NCBI RefSeq assembly: GCF_004114915.1
Contig: NZ_CP022219.1
Coordinates: 3,068,501 to 3,132,500, forward strand
Length of the DNA: 64,000 bases
Direction: 5' to 3'
Source: Bradyrhizobium guangxiense
GTDB lineage: Bacteria; Pseudomonadota; Alphaproteobacteria; Rhizobiales; Xanthobacteraceae
Positions 24,157 through 34,244 of the stretch are shown piece after piece. Both the position numbers and the translations under genes were made by a program. The notes beneath the pieces are model-generated. The model did not search any database. It had not been told where the DNA came from and was given only the letters and a program-made list of their open reading frames with translations. Positions within the stretch are counted from its first letter, which is position 1. Each line of letters begins with the position of its first letter.

Positions 24157-27100
24157 ATGATCGGTCTTGTTCGCGCCGTCACAATCTGCGCCACGCTGGC
24201 GCTCGGCCTCAGCGCAGCCCAGGCCGCTGACAAGGCCTTCAAGCGCGACGACCTCGCCGATTCCGCGATCAAGCTGGAGGCGCAGATCAAGAGCGAAGCG
24301 GGGCCGGTCGCCAAGACAAATGCGACGCTGAAGACGGACGCCGACGCCGCCTTCCGGCGCAACGACTACCGCACGGGACTGTCGGTGCTCGGCCAGATCG
24401 CGGCCACCACGCCGGAAGATACCGGCAACTGGCTGCGGCTCGCCAAGGTCATCTTCCAGATCTCGCCGAAGAGCTCGAGCGAGCAGACTTTCCTGCTGGA
24501 GCGCGCCTCGACCGCGGCTTACATCGCCTATCAACGCGCCGGCAATGCGGGCGAGGAGGCCGACGCGCTCGCCGTGCTCGGCAAGGCGCTGGCCGAACGC
24601 AAGCTGTGGCGGCCGGCGCTGGATGCGCTGCGGCTGTCGCTCGACATGCGGGAGGTCGCCGACGTCCGCGGCCAATATGAGAAGATGCGCGACGAGCACG
24701 GCTTCCGCCTGCTCGACTATACCGTGGATTCGGACTCGGCCAGCCCGCGCGTCTGCTTTCAGTTCTCCGAGGAATTGGCAAAACGCACCGATTTCGCGCC
24801 GTTCCTGGCGCTGGCCGGGCAGGACAAGCCGGCGCTGTCGGCCGAGGCCAAGCAGCTCTGCGTCGACGGGCTGAAGCACGGGGAACGCTACAACATCAAC
24901 CTGCGCGCCGGCTTGCCGTCCACGGTGAAGGAAGGTCTGCCGAAATCGGCGGAGTTCAATGTCTATGTGCGCGACCGCAAGCCCTTCGTGCGCTTCACCA
25001 GCCGGGCCTATGTGCTTCCCAAGACCGGTCAGCGCGGCATTCCCGTTGTCAGCGTCAACACGCCCGCGGTCAACATCAACGTGTTCCGGATCGGCGACCG
25101 CAATCTGATCAACACGGTGGTTGACAGCGATTTCCAGAAGACGCTGTCCAAGTACCAGCTCTCCGATCTCGGCGACGAGCGTGGCGTCAAGGTCTGGTCC
25201 GGCGACCTTTCGACCGCGATGACGCTGAATCAGGACGTCACCACGGCATTCCCGGTCGAGGAGGCGCTCGGCGAGCTTCAGCCCGGCGTTTACGTCATGA
25301 CCGCTGCGGCCAAGGGCCCGGGCTCGGACGACGATTATCAGCTCGCCACGCAATGGTTCATCGTCTCCGATCTCGGCGTGTCGGCCTATTCCGGCAATGA
25401 CGGTATCCATGTGTTCGTCAACTCGCTGGCTTCGACCGATCCGGTCGGCAAGGCCGAGGTGCGACTGGTCGCCCGCAACAACGAGATCCTGGCGACCCGC
25501 AAGACCGACGACAGCGGCCACGTGCTGTTCGAGGCGGGCCTTGCACGCGGCGAGGGCGGTCTGTCGCCGGCGATGCTCACCGTCACCGGCGAGAAGGCAG
25601 ACTATGCCTTCCTGAGCCTGAAGACGTCGGCCTTCGACCTGTCCGACCGCGGCGTTGCGGGTCGCGCCGTGCCCGCCGGCGCCGATGCCTTCGTCTATGC
25701 CGAGCGCGGCGTCTACCGCTCCAGCGAGACAGTCTATCTCACCGCACTCTTGCGCGATGGGCAGGGCAACGCCGTCACCGGCGGGCCTCTGACGCTGGTG
25801 ATCGAACGCCCCGATGGCGTCGAATTCCGCCGTGCCGTGCTGCCCGACCAGGGCGCCGGCGGTCGCACGCTGGCCGTGCCGCTCAACTCGGCCGTGCCGA
25901 CAGGCACCTGGCGGGCGCGCGCCTTCACCGATCCGAAGGGCTCCTCGGTTGGCGAGACCACCTTCATGGTCGAGGATTACGTTCCTGATCGGATCGAATT
26001 CGACTTGTCCGCCAAGGACAAGCTGATCAAGGCTAACACTCCAGTGGAGCTTAAGGCGGACGGCCATTTCCTCTACGGCGCGCCGGCTTCGGGCCTCGCG
26101 CTCGAAGGCGACATGCTGGTCGCGCCTGCGGCCGAGCGTCCGGGCTTTGCCGGCTACCAGTTCGGCGTCGCCGACGAGGAGACCACCTCGAACGAGCGTA
26201 CGCCGCTGGAGAACCTGCCCGAGGCCGACGCCAACGGCGTTGCGACCTTCCCGGTGACGCTGGACAAGCAGCCGGCCTCGACCCGGCCGCAGGAGGCCCA
26301 GATCTTCGTCCGCATGGTCGAGACCGGCGGCCGTGCCGTCGAGCGCAAGATCGTGCTCCCGGTCGCGCCCGCGGCGGCGCAGATCGGCGTCAGGCCGCTG
26401 TTCGGCGACAAGAACGTCGCGGAAGGCGACAAGGCCGAGTTTGATGTCGTGTTCGTCTCGCCCGAGGGCGAGAAGCTGCGCCGCGACGGTCTGCGCTACG
26501 AGCTTCTGAAGATGGAGTCGCGCTACCAATGGTATCGCCAGAACAACTACTGGGAGTACGAGCCGGTCAAATCGACCTCGCGCGTTGCCGACGGTGACGT
26601 GGCGGTCGCGCCCGACAAGCCCGCGCGGATTTCACTCAGCCCGCAGCCCGGCCGCTACCGGCTCGATGTGAAGTCGAACGACGCCGATGGCCCGGTGACC
26701 TCGGTGCAGTTCGACGTCGGCTGGTATTCCGACGGCAGCGCCGACACGCCGGACCTCCTGGAGCCCTCGATCGACAAGCCGCAATACACTTCCGGCGACA
26801 CCATGACCGTGTCGGTCAATGTCCGCAGCGCCGGCAAGCTCACCATCAACGTGCTCGGTGACCGCCTGCTGACGACGCAGACCGTCGATGTCAAGGAAGG
26901 CACCGCGCAGGTGAAGCTCCCAGTCGGCAAGGATTGGGGCACTGGTGCCTATGTGGTGGCGACGCTGCGCCGTCCGCTCGATGCCGCGGCGCAGCGCATG
27001 CCGGGCCGGGCGATCGGGTTGAAATGGTTCGGCATCGACAAGCAGACCCGCACCTTGCAGGTGAAGCTGTCGCCGCCGGCGCTGGTCCGGCCGAATTCGG

Positions 27101-29361
27101 CGCTGAAGATCCCGGTCAAGCTCGACGGGCTCAATCCGGGCGAGGACGCCAAGATCGTGATCGCCGCGGTCGACGTCGGCATCCTCAACCTCACCAATTA
27201 CAAGCCGCCGGCGCCTGACGATTACTATCTCGGCCAGCGGCGGCTGAGCGCGGAGATCCGCGATCTCTATGGACAGCTGATCGACGGCATGTCCGGCACG
27301 CGCGGCCAGATCAAGTCCGGCGGTGACGCCGGGGCCGCCGAGTTGCAGGGCTCGCCGCCCACGCAGAAGCCGCTGGCTCTCTATTCCGGCATCGTGACCA
27401 TTGCCGCCGACGGCACCGCGGAAGTGAGCTTCGACATTCCGGAGTTCGCCGGCACCGCGCGCGTGATGGCGGTGGCCTGGACCGCGACCAAGCTCGGCCG
27501 CGCCAACACCGACGTCGTGATCCGCGATCCCGTCGTGCTGACCACGACGCTGCCGCGCTTCCTCCTCAACGGCGACCACGGCACGGTCAACCTTGAGATC
27601 GACAATGTCGAGGGCCAGGCCGGCGACTACGTCATCAACGCCAAGACCGGCGGCCCGGTGAAGATGACGGGCAATCCCGCCACCACGGTCAAGCTCGCCG
27701 CCAAGCAGCGCAATGCGTTCTCGCTCGCCATCGACGCGACCGCGGCGGGGCAGGCGACGCTCGACGTCGACATCAAGGGACCGAACGGGCTGGCGCTGGC
27801 GCGCCATTATGCGTTCGACGTCAAGGCGGCGACGCAGGTGCTGGCACGGCGCTCGATCCGCACGCTGGCGAAGGGCGAGAGCCTGACGCTGACCTCGGAC
27901 ATGTTCTCCGACCTCGTGCCGGGCACCGGGAGTGTCTCGGTCTCGGCGAGCCTGTCGACCGCGCTCGACGCCGCGACGATCCTGAAAGCGCTCGACCGCT
28001 ATCCCTATGGCTGCTCGGAACAGATCACGAGCCGCGCGATGCCGCTGCTCTATGTCAACGAGCTCGCGGCCGGCGCGCACCTCGCCATGGATACCGAGGT
28101 CGACCAGCGCATCCGCGACGCGATCGAGCGGCTGCTGGCGCGTCAGGGCTCGAACGGCTCGTTCGGCCTGTGGTCGGCCGGCGGCGATGATGCCTGGCTC
28201 GATGCCTATGTCACCGACTTCCTGACGCGTGCCCGTGAGAAAGGTTTTGCGGTGCCGGACGTGCTGTTCAAGAACGCGCTCGACCGCATCCGCAACTCCG
28301 TCGTCAATGCGAACGAGCCAGAGAAGGATGGCGGGCGTGATCTCGCTTATGGCCTCTACGTACTCGCCCGCAACGGCGCGGCGCCGATCGGCGATCTCCG
28401 CTATCTCGCCGACACCAAGCTCGCCAACCTCGCAACTCCGATCGCGAAATCGCAGCTTGCGGCCGCGCTGGCTCTGGTCGGCGATCGTAACCGCGCGGAG
28501 CGTGTCTATGGTGCCGCGCTGGACAGCCTTGCACCGAAGCCTGTGCTGGAGTTCGGCCGCACCGACTACGGTTCGCAGCTCCGCGATGCCGCAGCGCTGG
28601 TCTCGCTGGCCAGCGAAGGCAACGCGCCGAAAGCGACGCTGACGCAAGCGGTGTCGCGGGTCGAGACCGCGCGCGGGCTGACGCCCTACACCTCGACGCA
28701 GGAGAATGCGTGGCTGGGGCTGGCGGCGCGGGCGCTCGCCAGGGAGAACCTATCCATGGAAGTCGACGGCCAACCGGTCAAGACCGCGCTCTATCGCAGC
28801 TACAAGGCTGCAACGCTGGACGGCAAGCCGCTGAAGATCACCAACACAGGTGATGCGCCGGTGCAGGCGGTGGTCTCGGTGTCGGGCTCGCCGGTGACGC
28901 CTGAGCCGGCTGCGTCGAACGGCTTCAAGATCGAGCGCAACTACTTCACGCTCGACGGCAAGCCGGCCGACATCAGCAAGGTCAAGCAGAACCAGCGCTT
29001 CGCGGTGGTGCTGAAGATCACCGAGGCCAAGCCCGAGTACGGCCATATCATGGTGTCGGACTATCTGCCCGCCGGGCTCGAGATCGACAATCCACAGCTG
29101 GTCTCTTCCGGCGACAGCGGTACGCTGGACTGGATCGAGGACGGCGAAGAGCCGGAAAATACCGAGTTCCGCGACGACCGCTTTACCGCGGCGATCGATC
29201 GGGCCTCGGATTCCAAATCGGTCTTCACCGTCGCCTACATCGTACGCGCCGTCTCACCCGGCAAATACGTGCTGCCGCAGGCCTATGTCGAGGACATGTA
29301 TAATCCCTCGCGCTACGGGCGGACGGGCACGGGAACGGTCGAGGTGCGGGCGGCGAAGTGA
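24157..29361 (+). CDS. alpha-2-macroglobulin family protein
   Basis: 1734 residues from the ATG preceded by gggag; longer upstream starts are not supported. A signal peptide (MIGLVRAVTICATLALGLSA) directs it to the periplasm, without a lipobox Cys. Macroglobulin-like beta domains fill most of the length. The thioester motif is present (YPYGCSEQ, Cys1286, Glu1288-Gln1289) followed by the helical thioester domain and a C-terminal receptor-like domain. Such proteins trap invading proteases. It is translationally coupled (GTGA) to PBP1C, the standard bacterial partnership with cell-wall repair. Confidence 0.92.
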   Translation: MIGLVRAVTICATLALGLSAAQAADKAFKRDDLADSAIKLEAQIKSEAGPVAKTNATLKTDADAAFRRNDYRTGLSVLGQIAATTPEDTGNWLRLAKVIFQISPKSSSEQTFLLERASTAAYIAYQRAGNAGEEADALAVLGKALAERKLWRPALDALRLSLDMREVADVRGQYEKMRDEHGFRLLDYTVDSDSASPRVCFQFSEELAKRTDFAPFLALAGQDKPALSAEAKQLCVDGLKHGERYNINLRAGLPSTVKEGLPKSAEFNVYVRDRKPFVRFTSRAYVLPKTGQRGIPVVSVNTPAVNINVFRIGDRNLINTVVDSDFQKTLSKYQLSDLGDERGVKVWSGDLSTAMTLNQDVTTAFPVEEALGELQPGVYVMTAAAKGPGSDDDYQLATQWFIVSDLGVSAYSGNDGIHVFVNSLASTDPVGKAEVRLVARNNEILATRKTDDSGHVLFEAGLARGEGGLSPAMLTVTGEKADYAFLSLKTSAFDLSDRGVAGRAVPAGADAFVYAERGVYRSSETVYLTALLRDGQGNAVTGGPLTLVIERPDGVEFRRAVLPDQGAGGRTLAVPLNSAVPTGTWRARAFTDPKGSSVGETTFMVEDYVPDRIEFDLSAKDKLIKANTPVELKADGHFLYGAPASGLALEGDMLVAPAAERPGFAGYQFGVADEETTSNERTPLENLPEADANGVATFPVTLDKQPASTRPQEAQIFVRMVETGGRAVERKIVLPVAPAAAQIGVRPLFGDKNVAEGDKAEFDVVFVSPEGEKLRRDGLRYELLKMESRYQWYRQNNYWEYEPVKSTSRVADGDVAVAPDKPARISLSPQPGRYRLDVKSNDADGPVTSVQFDVGWYSDGSADTPDLLEPSIDKPQYTSGDTMTVSVNVRSAGKLTINVLGDRLLTTQTVDVKEGTAQVKLPVGKDWGTGAYVVATLRRPLDAAAQRMPGRAIGLKWFGIDKQTRTLQVKLSPPALVRPNSALKIPVKLDGLNPGEDAKIVIAAVDVGILNLTNYKPPAPDDYYLGQRRLSAEIRDLYGQLIDGMSGTRGQIKSGGDAGAAELQGSPPTQKPLALYSGIVTIAADGTAEVSFDIPEFAGTARVMAVAWTATKLGRANTDVVIRDPVVLTTTLPRFLLNGDHGTVNLEIDNVEGQAGDYVINAKTGGPVKMTGNPATTVKLAAKQRNAFSLAIDATAAGQATLDVDIKGPNGLALARHYAFDVKAATQVLARRSIRTLAKGESLTLTSDMFSDLVPGTGSVSVSASLSTALDAATILKALDRYPYGCSEQITSRAMPLLYVNELAAGAHLAMDTEVDQRIRDAIERLLARQGSNGSFGLWSAGGDDAWLDAYVTDFLTRAREKGFAVPDVLFKNALDRIRNSVVNANEPEKDGGRDLAYGLYVLARNGAAPIGDLRYLADTKLANLATPIAKSQLAAALALVGDRNRAERVYGAALDSLAPKPVLEFGRTDYGSQLRDAAALVSLASEGNAPKATLTQAVSRVETARGLTPYTSTQENAWLGLAARALARENLSMEVDGQPVKTALYRSYKAATLDGKPLKITNTGDAPVQAVVSVSGSPVTPEPAASNGFKIERNYFTLDGKPADISKVKQNQRFAVVLKITEAKPEYGHIMVSDYLPAGLEIDNPQLVSSGDSGTLDWIEDGEEPENTEFRDDRFTAAIDRASDSKSVFTVAYIVRAVSPGKYVLPQAYVEDMYNPSRYGRTGTGTVEVRAAK

Positions 29362-31559
29362 ATATGTCGATGGTTGCGGCTAACAGTGAAATTCGTCATT
29401 CCGGGGCGGCTCGAAGAGCCGAACCCGGAATCTCGAGATTCCGGGTCTGGTCCTTCGGACCATCCCGGAATGACGGCAGTGGAGCGAGGGGCGGAGGCTA
29501 TCGCCTCCTCTCCGCAGTCGCCTTCACCCTCATCCTCGCCATGATCGGCTTCGTCGGCTGGGTCTACTCCCTCGGTCCTCTCCCGCTTGGCGAAGCGCGG
29601 CAGGTCTCCACCACCATCGTCGACCGCAACGGCAAGCTGCTGCGCGCCTATGCGATGGCGGATGGCCGCTGGAGGCTGCCGGTCGATGCCGCGTCCAGCG
29701 TCGATCCGACCTACCTGAAACTGCTGCTCGCCTACGAGGACCAGCGCTTCTACGCTCATGACGGCATCGACCCGTTGGCACTGGGGCGCGCTGCGCTGCA
29801 GCTCGGAACGCGCGGCCACATCGTCTCCGGCGGCTCGACCATCACCATGCAGCTGGCGCGGCTGATGGAGCCGCGGCGGCAGCGCTCGCTTTATGCCAAG
29901 CTGCGGCAGATGGTGCGCGCGATCGAGATCGAGCGCAGCTTGAGCAAGGAGCAGATTCTCGATCTTTATCTTGCGCTGGCCCCTTATGGCGGCAATCTCG
30001 AAGGCATCCGCGCCGCCTCGATCGGCTATCTCGGCAAGGAGCCGAAGCGCCTGTCTCTGGCTGAAGCTGCGCTGCTGGTCGCGCTGCCGCAATCGCCGGA
30101 GACGCGCCGGCTCGACCGCCATCCCGAGGCCGCGCGCAAGGCGCGCGACCGCGTGCTCGACCGCATGGTCGAGGAGCAGGTGGTCAGCGCAGAGGACGCC
30201 AGGCAGGCCAAGGCCGTGCCTGTGCCGAAACTGCGCAAGCCGATGCCGATCCTGGCCCCGCACGCTTCCGACACCGCGCTGTCGACGGTCAAGGACACGC
30301 CGATCGTCAAGCTCACGCTCGATGCGAACTTGCAGAAGGTGCTGGAGCCGCTGGCGCGCGACCGCGCCATTGCGTTGGGTCCGAACATCTCGGTCGGCAT
30401 CATCGTGGTCGACAACGAGAGCGGCGACGTGCTCGCCCGCGTCGGCTCGGCCGATTATTTCGACCAGAGCCGGGCAGGGCAGGTCGACATGACCCGCGCG
30501 GTGCGCTCGCCGGGCTCGACGCTGAAGCCCTTCATCTACGGGCTCGCCTTCGAGGACGGTTTCGTCCATCCGGAAAGCCTGATCGACGACCGGCCGGTTC
30601 GCTTCGGCTCCTACGCGCCGGAAAATTTCGACATGACCTTCCAGGGCACGGTGCCCGTGAGGAAGGCGCTGCAACTGTCGCTGAATGTGCCGGCGATCGT
30701 GCTGCTCGACCGCGTCGGCTCCAGCCGGCTCGCGGCGCGGCTGCGGCAGGCCGGCGGCCATCTGGTTCTGCCCAAGGACGAAGCGCCGGGGCTCGCCATG
30801 GGGCTCGGCGGCGTCGGCGTGACGCTGCAGGATCTCGCCCAGCTCTATGCGGGCTTCGCCCGGCTCGGCAGCACCAAGCCGCTGCGTGAGCTCATGGCGG
30901 ACAAGGACGATCGGGAGCCGCTCCGGCTGCTGGATCAGGTCGCCGCCTGGCAAGTCGGCAACGTGCTGCTGGGAACGCCGCCGCCGGAGAATGCCGCCCA
31001 CAACCGCATCGCCTTCAAGACCGGGACCTCCTACGGCTATCGCGACGCCTGGTCGGTCGGGTTCGACGGCCGGATCACCATCGGCGTCTGGGTCGGCCGG
31101 CCCGACGGCGCGCCGGTTCCGGGCCTGATCGGGCGCGTTGCCGCCGCACCGATCCTGTTCGACGCCTTTGCCCGCAGCGGCAAGACGCTCGCCCCATTGC
31201 CGAAGCCGCCGAGGGGAACCCTGGTCGCCAGCAACGCCAAGCTGCCGCTGCCGCTGAAGCGGTTCCGCCCGGTCGGGGAACTGGTGCGGACCGGCCGCGA
31301 GCAGGCACTGCATATCCAGTTTCCGCTGAATGGCTCGCGCATCGATGTCGATCGTTCCGGCGGGCAGGAGAGCGCCGCGATGCCGGTCAAGGTCGCCGGC
31401 GGCGTTCTGCCTATGACCGTCATGGTTAACGGCACGGCACTCGGCGAGATCGACGGCCGTCGCCAACGCCTGATCGATCCGCCCGGCCCGGGCTTTGCAC
31501 GGCTCACCGTGATCGATGCCACGGGCGCCGCGGACACAGTCGTCATTCGAATTCAATGA
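29358..31559 (+). CDS. pbpC: penicillin-binding protein 1C
   Basis: 733 residues from GTG. After a cytoplasmic tail, one membrane helix spans about residues 50-72. Transglycosylase domain: EDQRFYAHDGID and GGSTITMQLARL. Transpeptidase domain: SPGSTLKPF (Ser-x-x-Lys), SLN, KTGTSYG. A C-terminal BiPBP_C-like beta domain ends the protein. It synthesises or repairs peptidoglycan at the inner membrane. Its N-terminal tail (about residues 13-39) is encoded by a palindromic intergenic-type repeat, an odd feature; the only later ATG, at 29541, would cut the membrane helix. Confidence 0.92.
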   Translation: MNMSMVAANSEIRHSGAARRAEPGISRFRVWSFGPSRNDGSGARGGGYRLLSAVAFTLILAMIGFVGWVYSLGPLPLGEARQVSTTIVDRNGKLLRAYAMADGRWRLPVDAASSVDPTYLKLLLAYEDQRFYAHDGIDPLALGRAALQLGTRGHIVSGGSTITMQLARLMEPRRQRSLYAKLRQMVRAIEIERSLSKEQILDLYLALAPYGGNLEGIRAASIGYLGKEPKRLSLAEAALLVALPQSPETRRLDRHPEAARKARDRVLDRMVEEQVVSAEDARQAKAVPVPKLRKPMPILAPHASDTALSTVKDTPIVKLTLDANLQKVLEPLARDRAIALGPNISVGIIVVDNESGDVLARVGSADYFDQSRAGQVDMTRAVRSPGSTLKPFIYGLAFEDGFVHPESLIDDRPVRFGSYAPENFDMTFQGTVPVRKALQLSLNVPAIVLLDRVGSSRLAARLRQAGGHLVLPKDEAPGLAMGLGGVGVTLQDLAQLYAGFARLGSTKPLRELMADKDDREPLRLLDQVAAWQVGNVLLGTPPPENAAHNRIAFKTGTSYGYRDAWSVGFDGRITIGVWVGRPDGAPVPGLIGRVAAAPILFDAFARSGKTLAPLPKPPRGTLVASNAKLPLPLKRFRPVGELVRTGREQALHIQFPLNGSRIDVDRSGGQESAAMPVKVAGGVLPMTVMVNGTALGEIDGRRQRLIDPPGPGFARLTVIDATGAADTVVIRIQ
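29394..29475. repeat. palindromic Bradyrhizobium-type repeat inside pbpC
   Basis: Terminal inverted repeat cgtcattccggg / cccggaatgacg with an inner perfect palindrome cccggaatctcgagattccggg-like core (shown here in two halves: cccggaatctc, gagattccggg). This matches, from memory, an abundant intergenic repeat of Bradyrhizobium. Here it is read through in frame as part of PBP1C. Confidence 0.75.
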
Positions 31560-31609
31560 CCCTGCCTCAAGCGGTTGTGGCGATGGCGGTTTCAGCGTAA
31601 GCGGAACCA

Positions 31610-33352
31610 ATGGCCGAGACCTACCCAGCCCCCCGTTTTGGAGCGCCCCGCGAGCCGAAATCGCCTGCAAACCCGGGCAGCGGGCTCGTGAGCATGCTCG
31701 ACATCGTCACGGCCAGCCACGCCCGCGCCGTCGCCTTCCTGCTGCTGTGCGCGCTGCTGTTGTTCCTGCCGGGCTTCTTCACGATTCCGCCGATCGATCG
31801 CGACGAGGCGCGGTTCGCCCAGGCCACCAAGCAGATGGTCGAGAGCGGCGACTATGTCGATATCCGCTTCCAGGAGGACGTCCGCTACAAGAAGCCGGTC
31901 GGCATCTACTGGCTGCAATCGGCGACGGTGGAAGCCGCCTCGATGCTCAAGCTGCCGAAGGCCGAATTGCGGATCTGGGTCTATCGGCTGCCGTCGCTGT
32001 TCGGGGCGATCGGCGCCGTGCTCATGACCTATTGGGCCGCGCTCGGCTTCGTCACGCGGCGCGCCGCGGTGCTGGCGGCGCTGATGATGTGCGCCTCGGT
32101 GCTGCTCGGCGTCGAGGCGCGGCTCGCCAAGACCGATGCGATGCTGCTGCTCTGCGTGGTCGCCGCGATGGGGGCGATGGCGCGGGCCTATCTGTCCTGG
32201 CAGCGCGCCGAAGACGAGACGCGCCCGCCCTGGAGCTGGCCCGCGATCTTCTGGAGCGCGCTTGCGGTCGGCATCCTGATCAAGGGGCCGCTGATCCTGA
32301 TGTTCGCAGGGCTGACCATCGTTGCGCTCGCGATCCAGGACCGCGATTCCTCCTGGCTGTGGCGACTGCGCCCGGTCTGGGGCCTGATGTGGATGCTGGT
32401 GCTGGTGCTGCCCTGGTTCGTCGCGATCTTCTGGCGCGCGGGCGATGCTTTTTTCGCCGACTCCGTCGGCGGCGACATGCTGAGCAAGATCGGCGCCCAG
32501 GAATCCCATGGCGCGCCGCCCGGACTTTACCTGGCGTTGTTCTGGGTCACGTTCTGGCCAGGTGCGCCACTCGCGGCAATGGCGGCGCCCGCGGTGTGGC
32601 GGGCGCGGCGTGAGCCCGGCGCGCAGTTTCTGCTGGCCTGGCTGATCCCGTCCTGGATCGTGTTCGAGGCGGTGCTGACCAAGCTGCCGCATTACGTGCT
32701 GCCGCTCTACCCGGCGATCGCCATTCTCACCGCCGGTGCGGTGGAGCGGCGCGTGCTGTCACGCTCCTGGCTGATGCGCGGTTCGGCCTGGTGGTTCGCC
32801 ATCCCCGCGGCAGCCTCGATCATCGCGGTGATCGGCGCGGTGATGCTGACGCGGCAGCCGGCCTTCGCGGCCTGGCCGTTCATCGCGGCCTCGCTGATCT
32901 TCGGCCTGTTCGCCTGGTGGCTCTACGACAACAATCGTGCCGAGCGCTCGCTGCTCAACGCGCTGGTCGCGGCCCTGATGCTGGCGGTGACGGTGTACGG
33001 CATCGTGCTGCCGTCGCTGACGCCGCTGTTTCCGAGCATCGAGGTGGCGCGCGCGCTCCGCAACGTCACCTGCGTCGGGCCGAAGGCGGCTGCTGCCGGC
33101 TATCACGAGCCCAGCCTCGTCTTCCTGACGGGCACCCAGACCCTGCTCACCGACGGTTCGGGCGCGGCGGACTTCCTGCGGCAAGGAAGCTGTCGTTTTG
33201 CGCTGATCGAGCAGCGCTCGGAGCGCAGCTTCGTGCAGCGCGCCGAGGCGATCGGGCTGCGCTACAAGGTCGGTACCCGCATCGACGGCTACAATTTCTC
33301 GCAAGGCCGCGCGATCTCGATCTCGATCTTCCGCTCGGAAGGTACCGAATAG
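31610..33352 (+). CDS. GT39/ArnT-like lipid-linked glycosyltransferase
   Basis: 580 residues, about ten to twelve membrane helices. The signature near the N-terminus is PPIDRDEARFAQATKQMVES and VRYKKPVGIYWLQ, typical of ArnT/PMT enzymes, where the Asp-Glu acts in catalysis. It transfers a sugar from polyprenyl phosphate to lipid A, LPS core or protein on the periplasmic face. An alternative start lies at 31694. The operon continues with PAP2 phosphatase, GT2 and an LpxB-N-like protein, so lipid A or core glycosylation (for example with galacturonate or mannose, as in rhizobia) is the best inference. Confidence 0.85.
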   Translation: MAETYPAPRFGAPREPKSPANPGSGLVSMLDIVTASHARAVAFLLLCALLLFLPGFFTIPPIDRDEARFAQATKQMVESGDYVDIRFQEDVRYKKPVGIYWLQSATVEAASMLKLPKAELRIWVYRLPSLFGAIGAVLMTYWAALGFVTRRAAVLAALMMCASVLLGVEARLAKTDAMLLLCVVAAMGAMARAYLSWQRAEDETRPPWSWPAIFWSALAVGILIKGPLILMFAGLTIVALAIQDRDSSWLWRLRPVWGLMWMLVLVLPWFVAIFWRAGDAFFADSVGGDMLSKIGAQESHGAPPGLYLALFWVTFWPGAPLAAMAAPAVWRARREPGAQFLLAWLIPSWIVFEAVLTKLPHYVLPLYPAIAILTAGAVERRVLSRSWLMRGSAWWFAIPAAASIIAVIGAVMLTRQPAFAAWPFIAASLIFGLFAWWLYDNNRAERSLLNALVAALMLAVTVYGIVLPSLTPLFPSIEVARALRNVTCVGPKAAAAGYHEPSLVFLTGTQTLLTDGSGAADFLRQGSCRFALIEQRSERSFVQRAEAIGLRYKVGTRIDGYNFSQGRAISISIFRSEGTE

Positions 33353-33353
33353 G

Positions 33354-34199
33354 ATGTCGGCCCCGACCAGCACTGCGCCGCATCCGGGCTACCCCGCGCA
33401 ATTGCTCGCCGTGTCGGGCCGCGCGCTGGCGCAGCTCGTTCGCACGCCCTCACATTCGCGCCGCGCGGAAGCCGCGAGAAAACTGGCGCGCCATTCGTTG
33501 TGGCTCCCCGCGGCGGGCGCAGCCCTCGTCATCGCCCTGATGGTCGCGTTCGACCAGACCGAGATCCAGCTGATGCCGGCGCGCGGCTCGCCCGGCCTGT
33601 GGCCGATCCGCATCCTCACCGATTTCGGCAAGGACGAGTATCTGCTGTTGGTGATGGGAGCTGCGCTGGTCGCTCTGGCGTTCGTTGCGGCAGGGCTTCA
33701 CGGCACACGCCGCGCGCTGCTGCTCGGATTCGGCACGCGTCTCCAGTTCATGTTTCTGTCCGTTGCCGTGTCGGCGTTGGTTGCCGAGGTCCTGAAATTC
33801 ATCATCGGGCGCGGACGTCCGTTTGTCGGTGGCAAGGCCAATCCTTTCAACTTCGTGCCGTTCGAGGGGACCGGCGCCTATGCCAGCCTGCCGTCGGGCC
33901 ATGCCGTGGCGGCGTTCGCCCTGGCGTTTGCCGTGTCGGCATTGTGGCCGCGCCTGCGCGTCTTCATGTTCACTTACGCAATCGTGATCTTGTTGACGCG
34001 GCTGGCGCTGCTCGCGCATCACCCGAGCGACGTCGTGGCCGGCGCCCTGGTCGGCACGGTCGGCGCCATGGCGGTGCGCTACTGGTTCGCGGCGCGAAGG
34101 CTGGGCTTTGCCATCCGGGGCGATGGCACCATCGTGCCTCTTGCGGGGGCGGTCTCGGGCCGTCTCAAAAGGGTTGCCCACGGGGCATCCGCCCCATAA
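33354..34199 (+). CDS. PAP2-family lipid phosphatase
   Basis: 281 residues with about five membrane helices. The three phosphatase motifs are present: KFIIGRGRP, PSGHAV and RLALLAHHPSDV. It hydrolyses phosphate from a lipid such as undecaprenyl pyrophosphate, phosphatidate or lipid A. It starts 2 bp after the GT39 stop. In this operon, recycling of the polyprenyl carrier or dephosphorylation of lipid A before sugar addition are both plausible. Confidence 0.88.
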   Translation: MSAPTSTAPHPGYPAQLLAVSGRALAQLVRTPSHSRRAEAARKLARHSLWLPAAGAALVIALMVAFDQTEIQLMPARGSPGLWPIRILTDFGKDEYLLLVMGAALVALAFVAAGLHGTRRALLLGFGTRLQFMFLSVAVSALVAEVLKFIIGRGRPFVGGKANPFNFVPFEGTGAYASLPSGHAVAAFALAFAVSALWPRLRVFMFTYAIVILLTRLALLAHHPSDVVAGALVGTVGAMAVRYWFAARRLGFAIRGDGTIVPLAGAVSGRLKRVAHGASAP

Positions 34200-34244
34200 A
34201 AGCGGCTGCCTGCCGGGGCCTCGGTTCCCCCGGGTCGCGGGCCA

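Noticed and set aside
24112..31670. Very long minus-strand reading frames (24112-26529, 26632-28647, 29313-31670)
   Set aside because: They are antisense to well-supported A2M and pbpC genes and have Arg/His/Gly-rich composition without domains, which is the usual shadow in GC-rich DNA.
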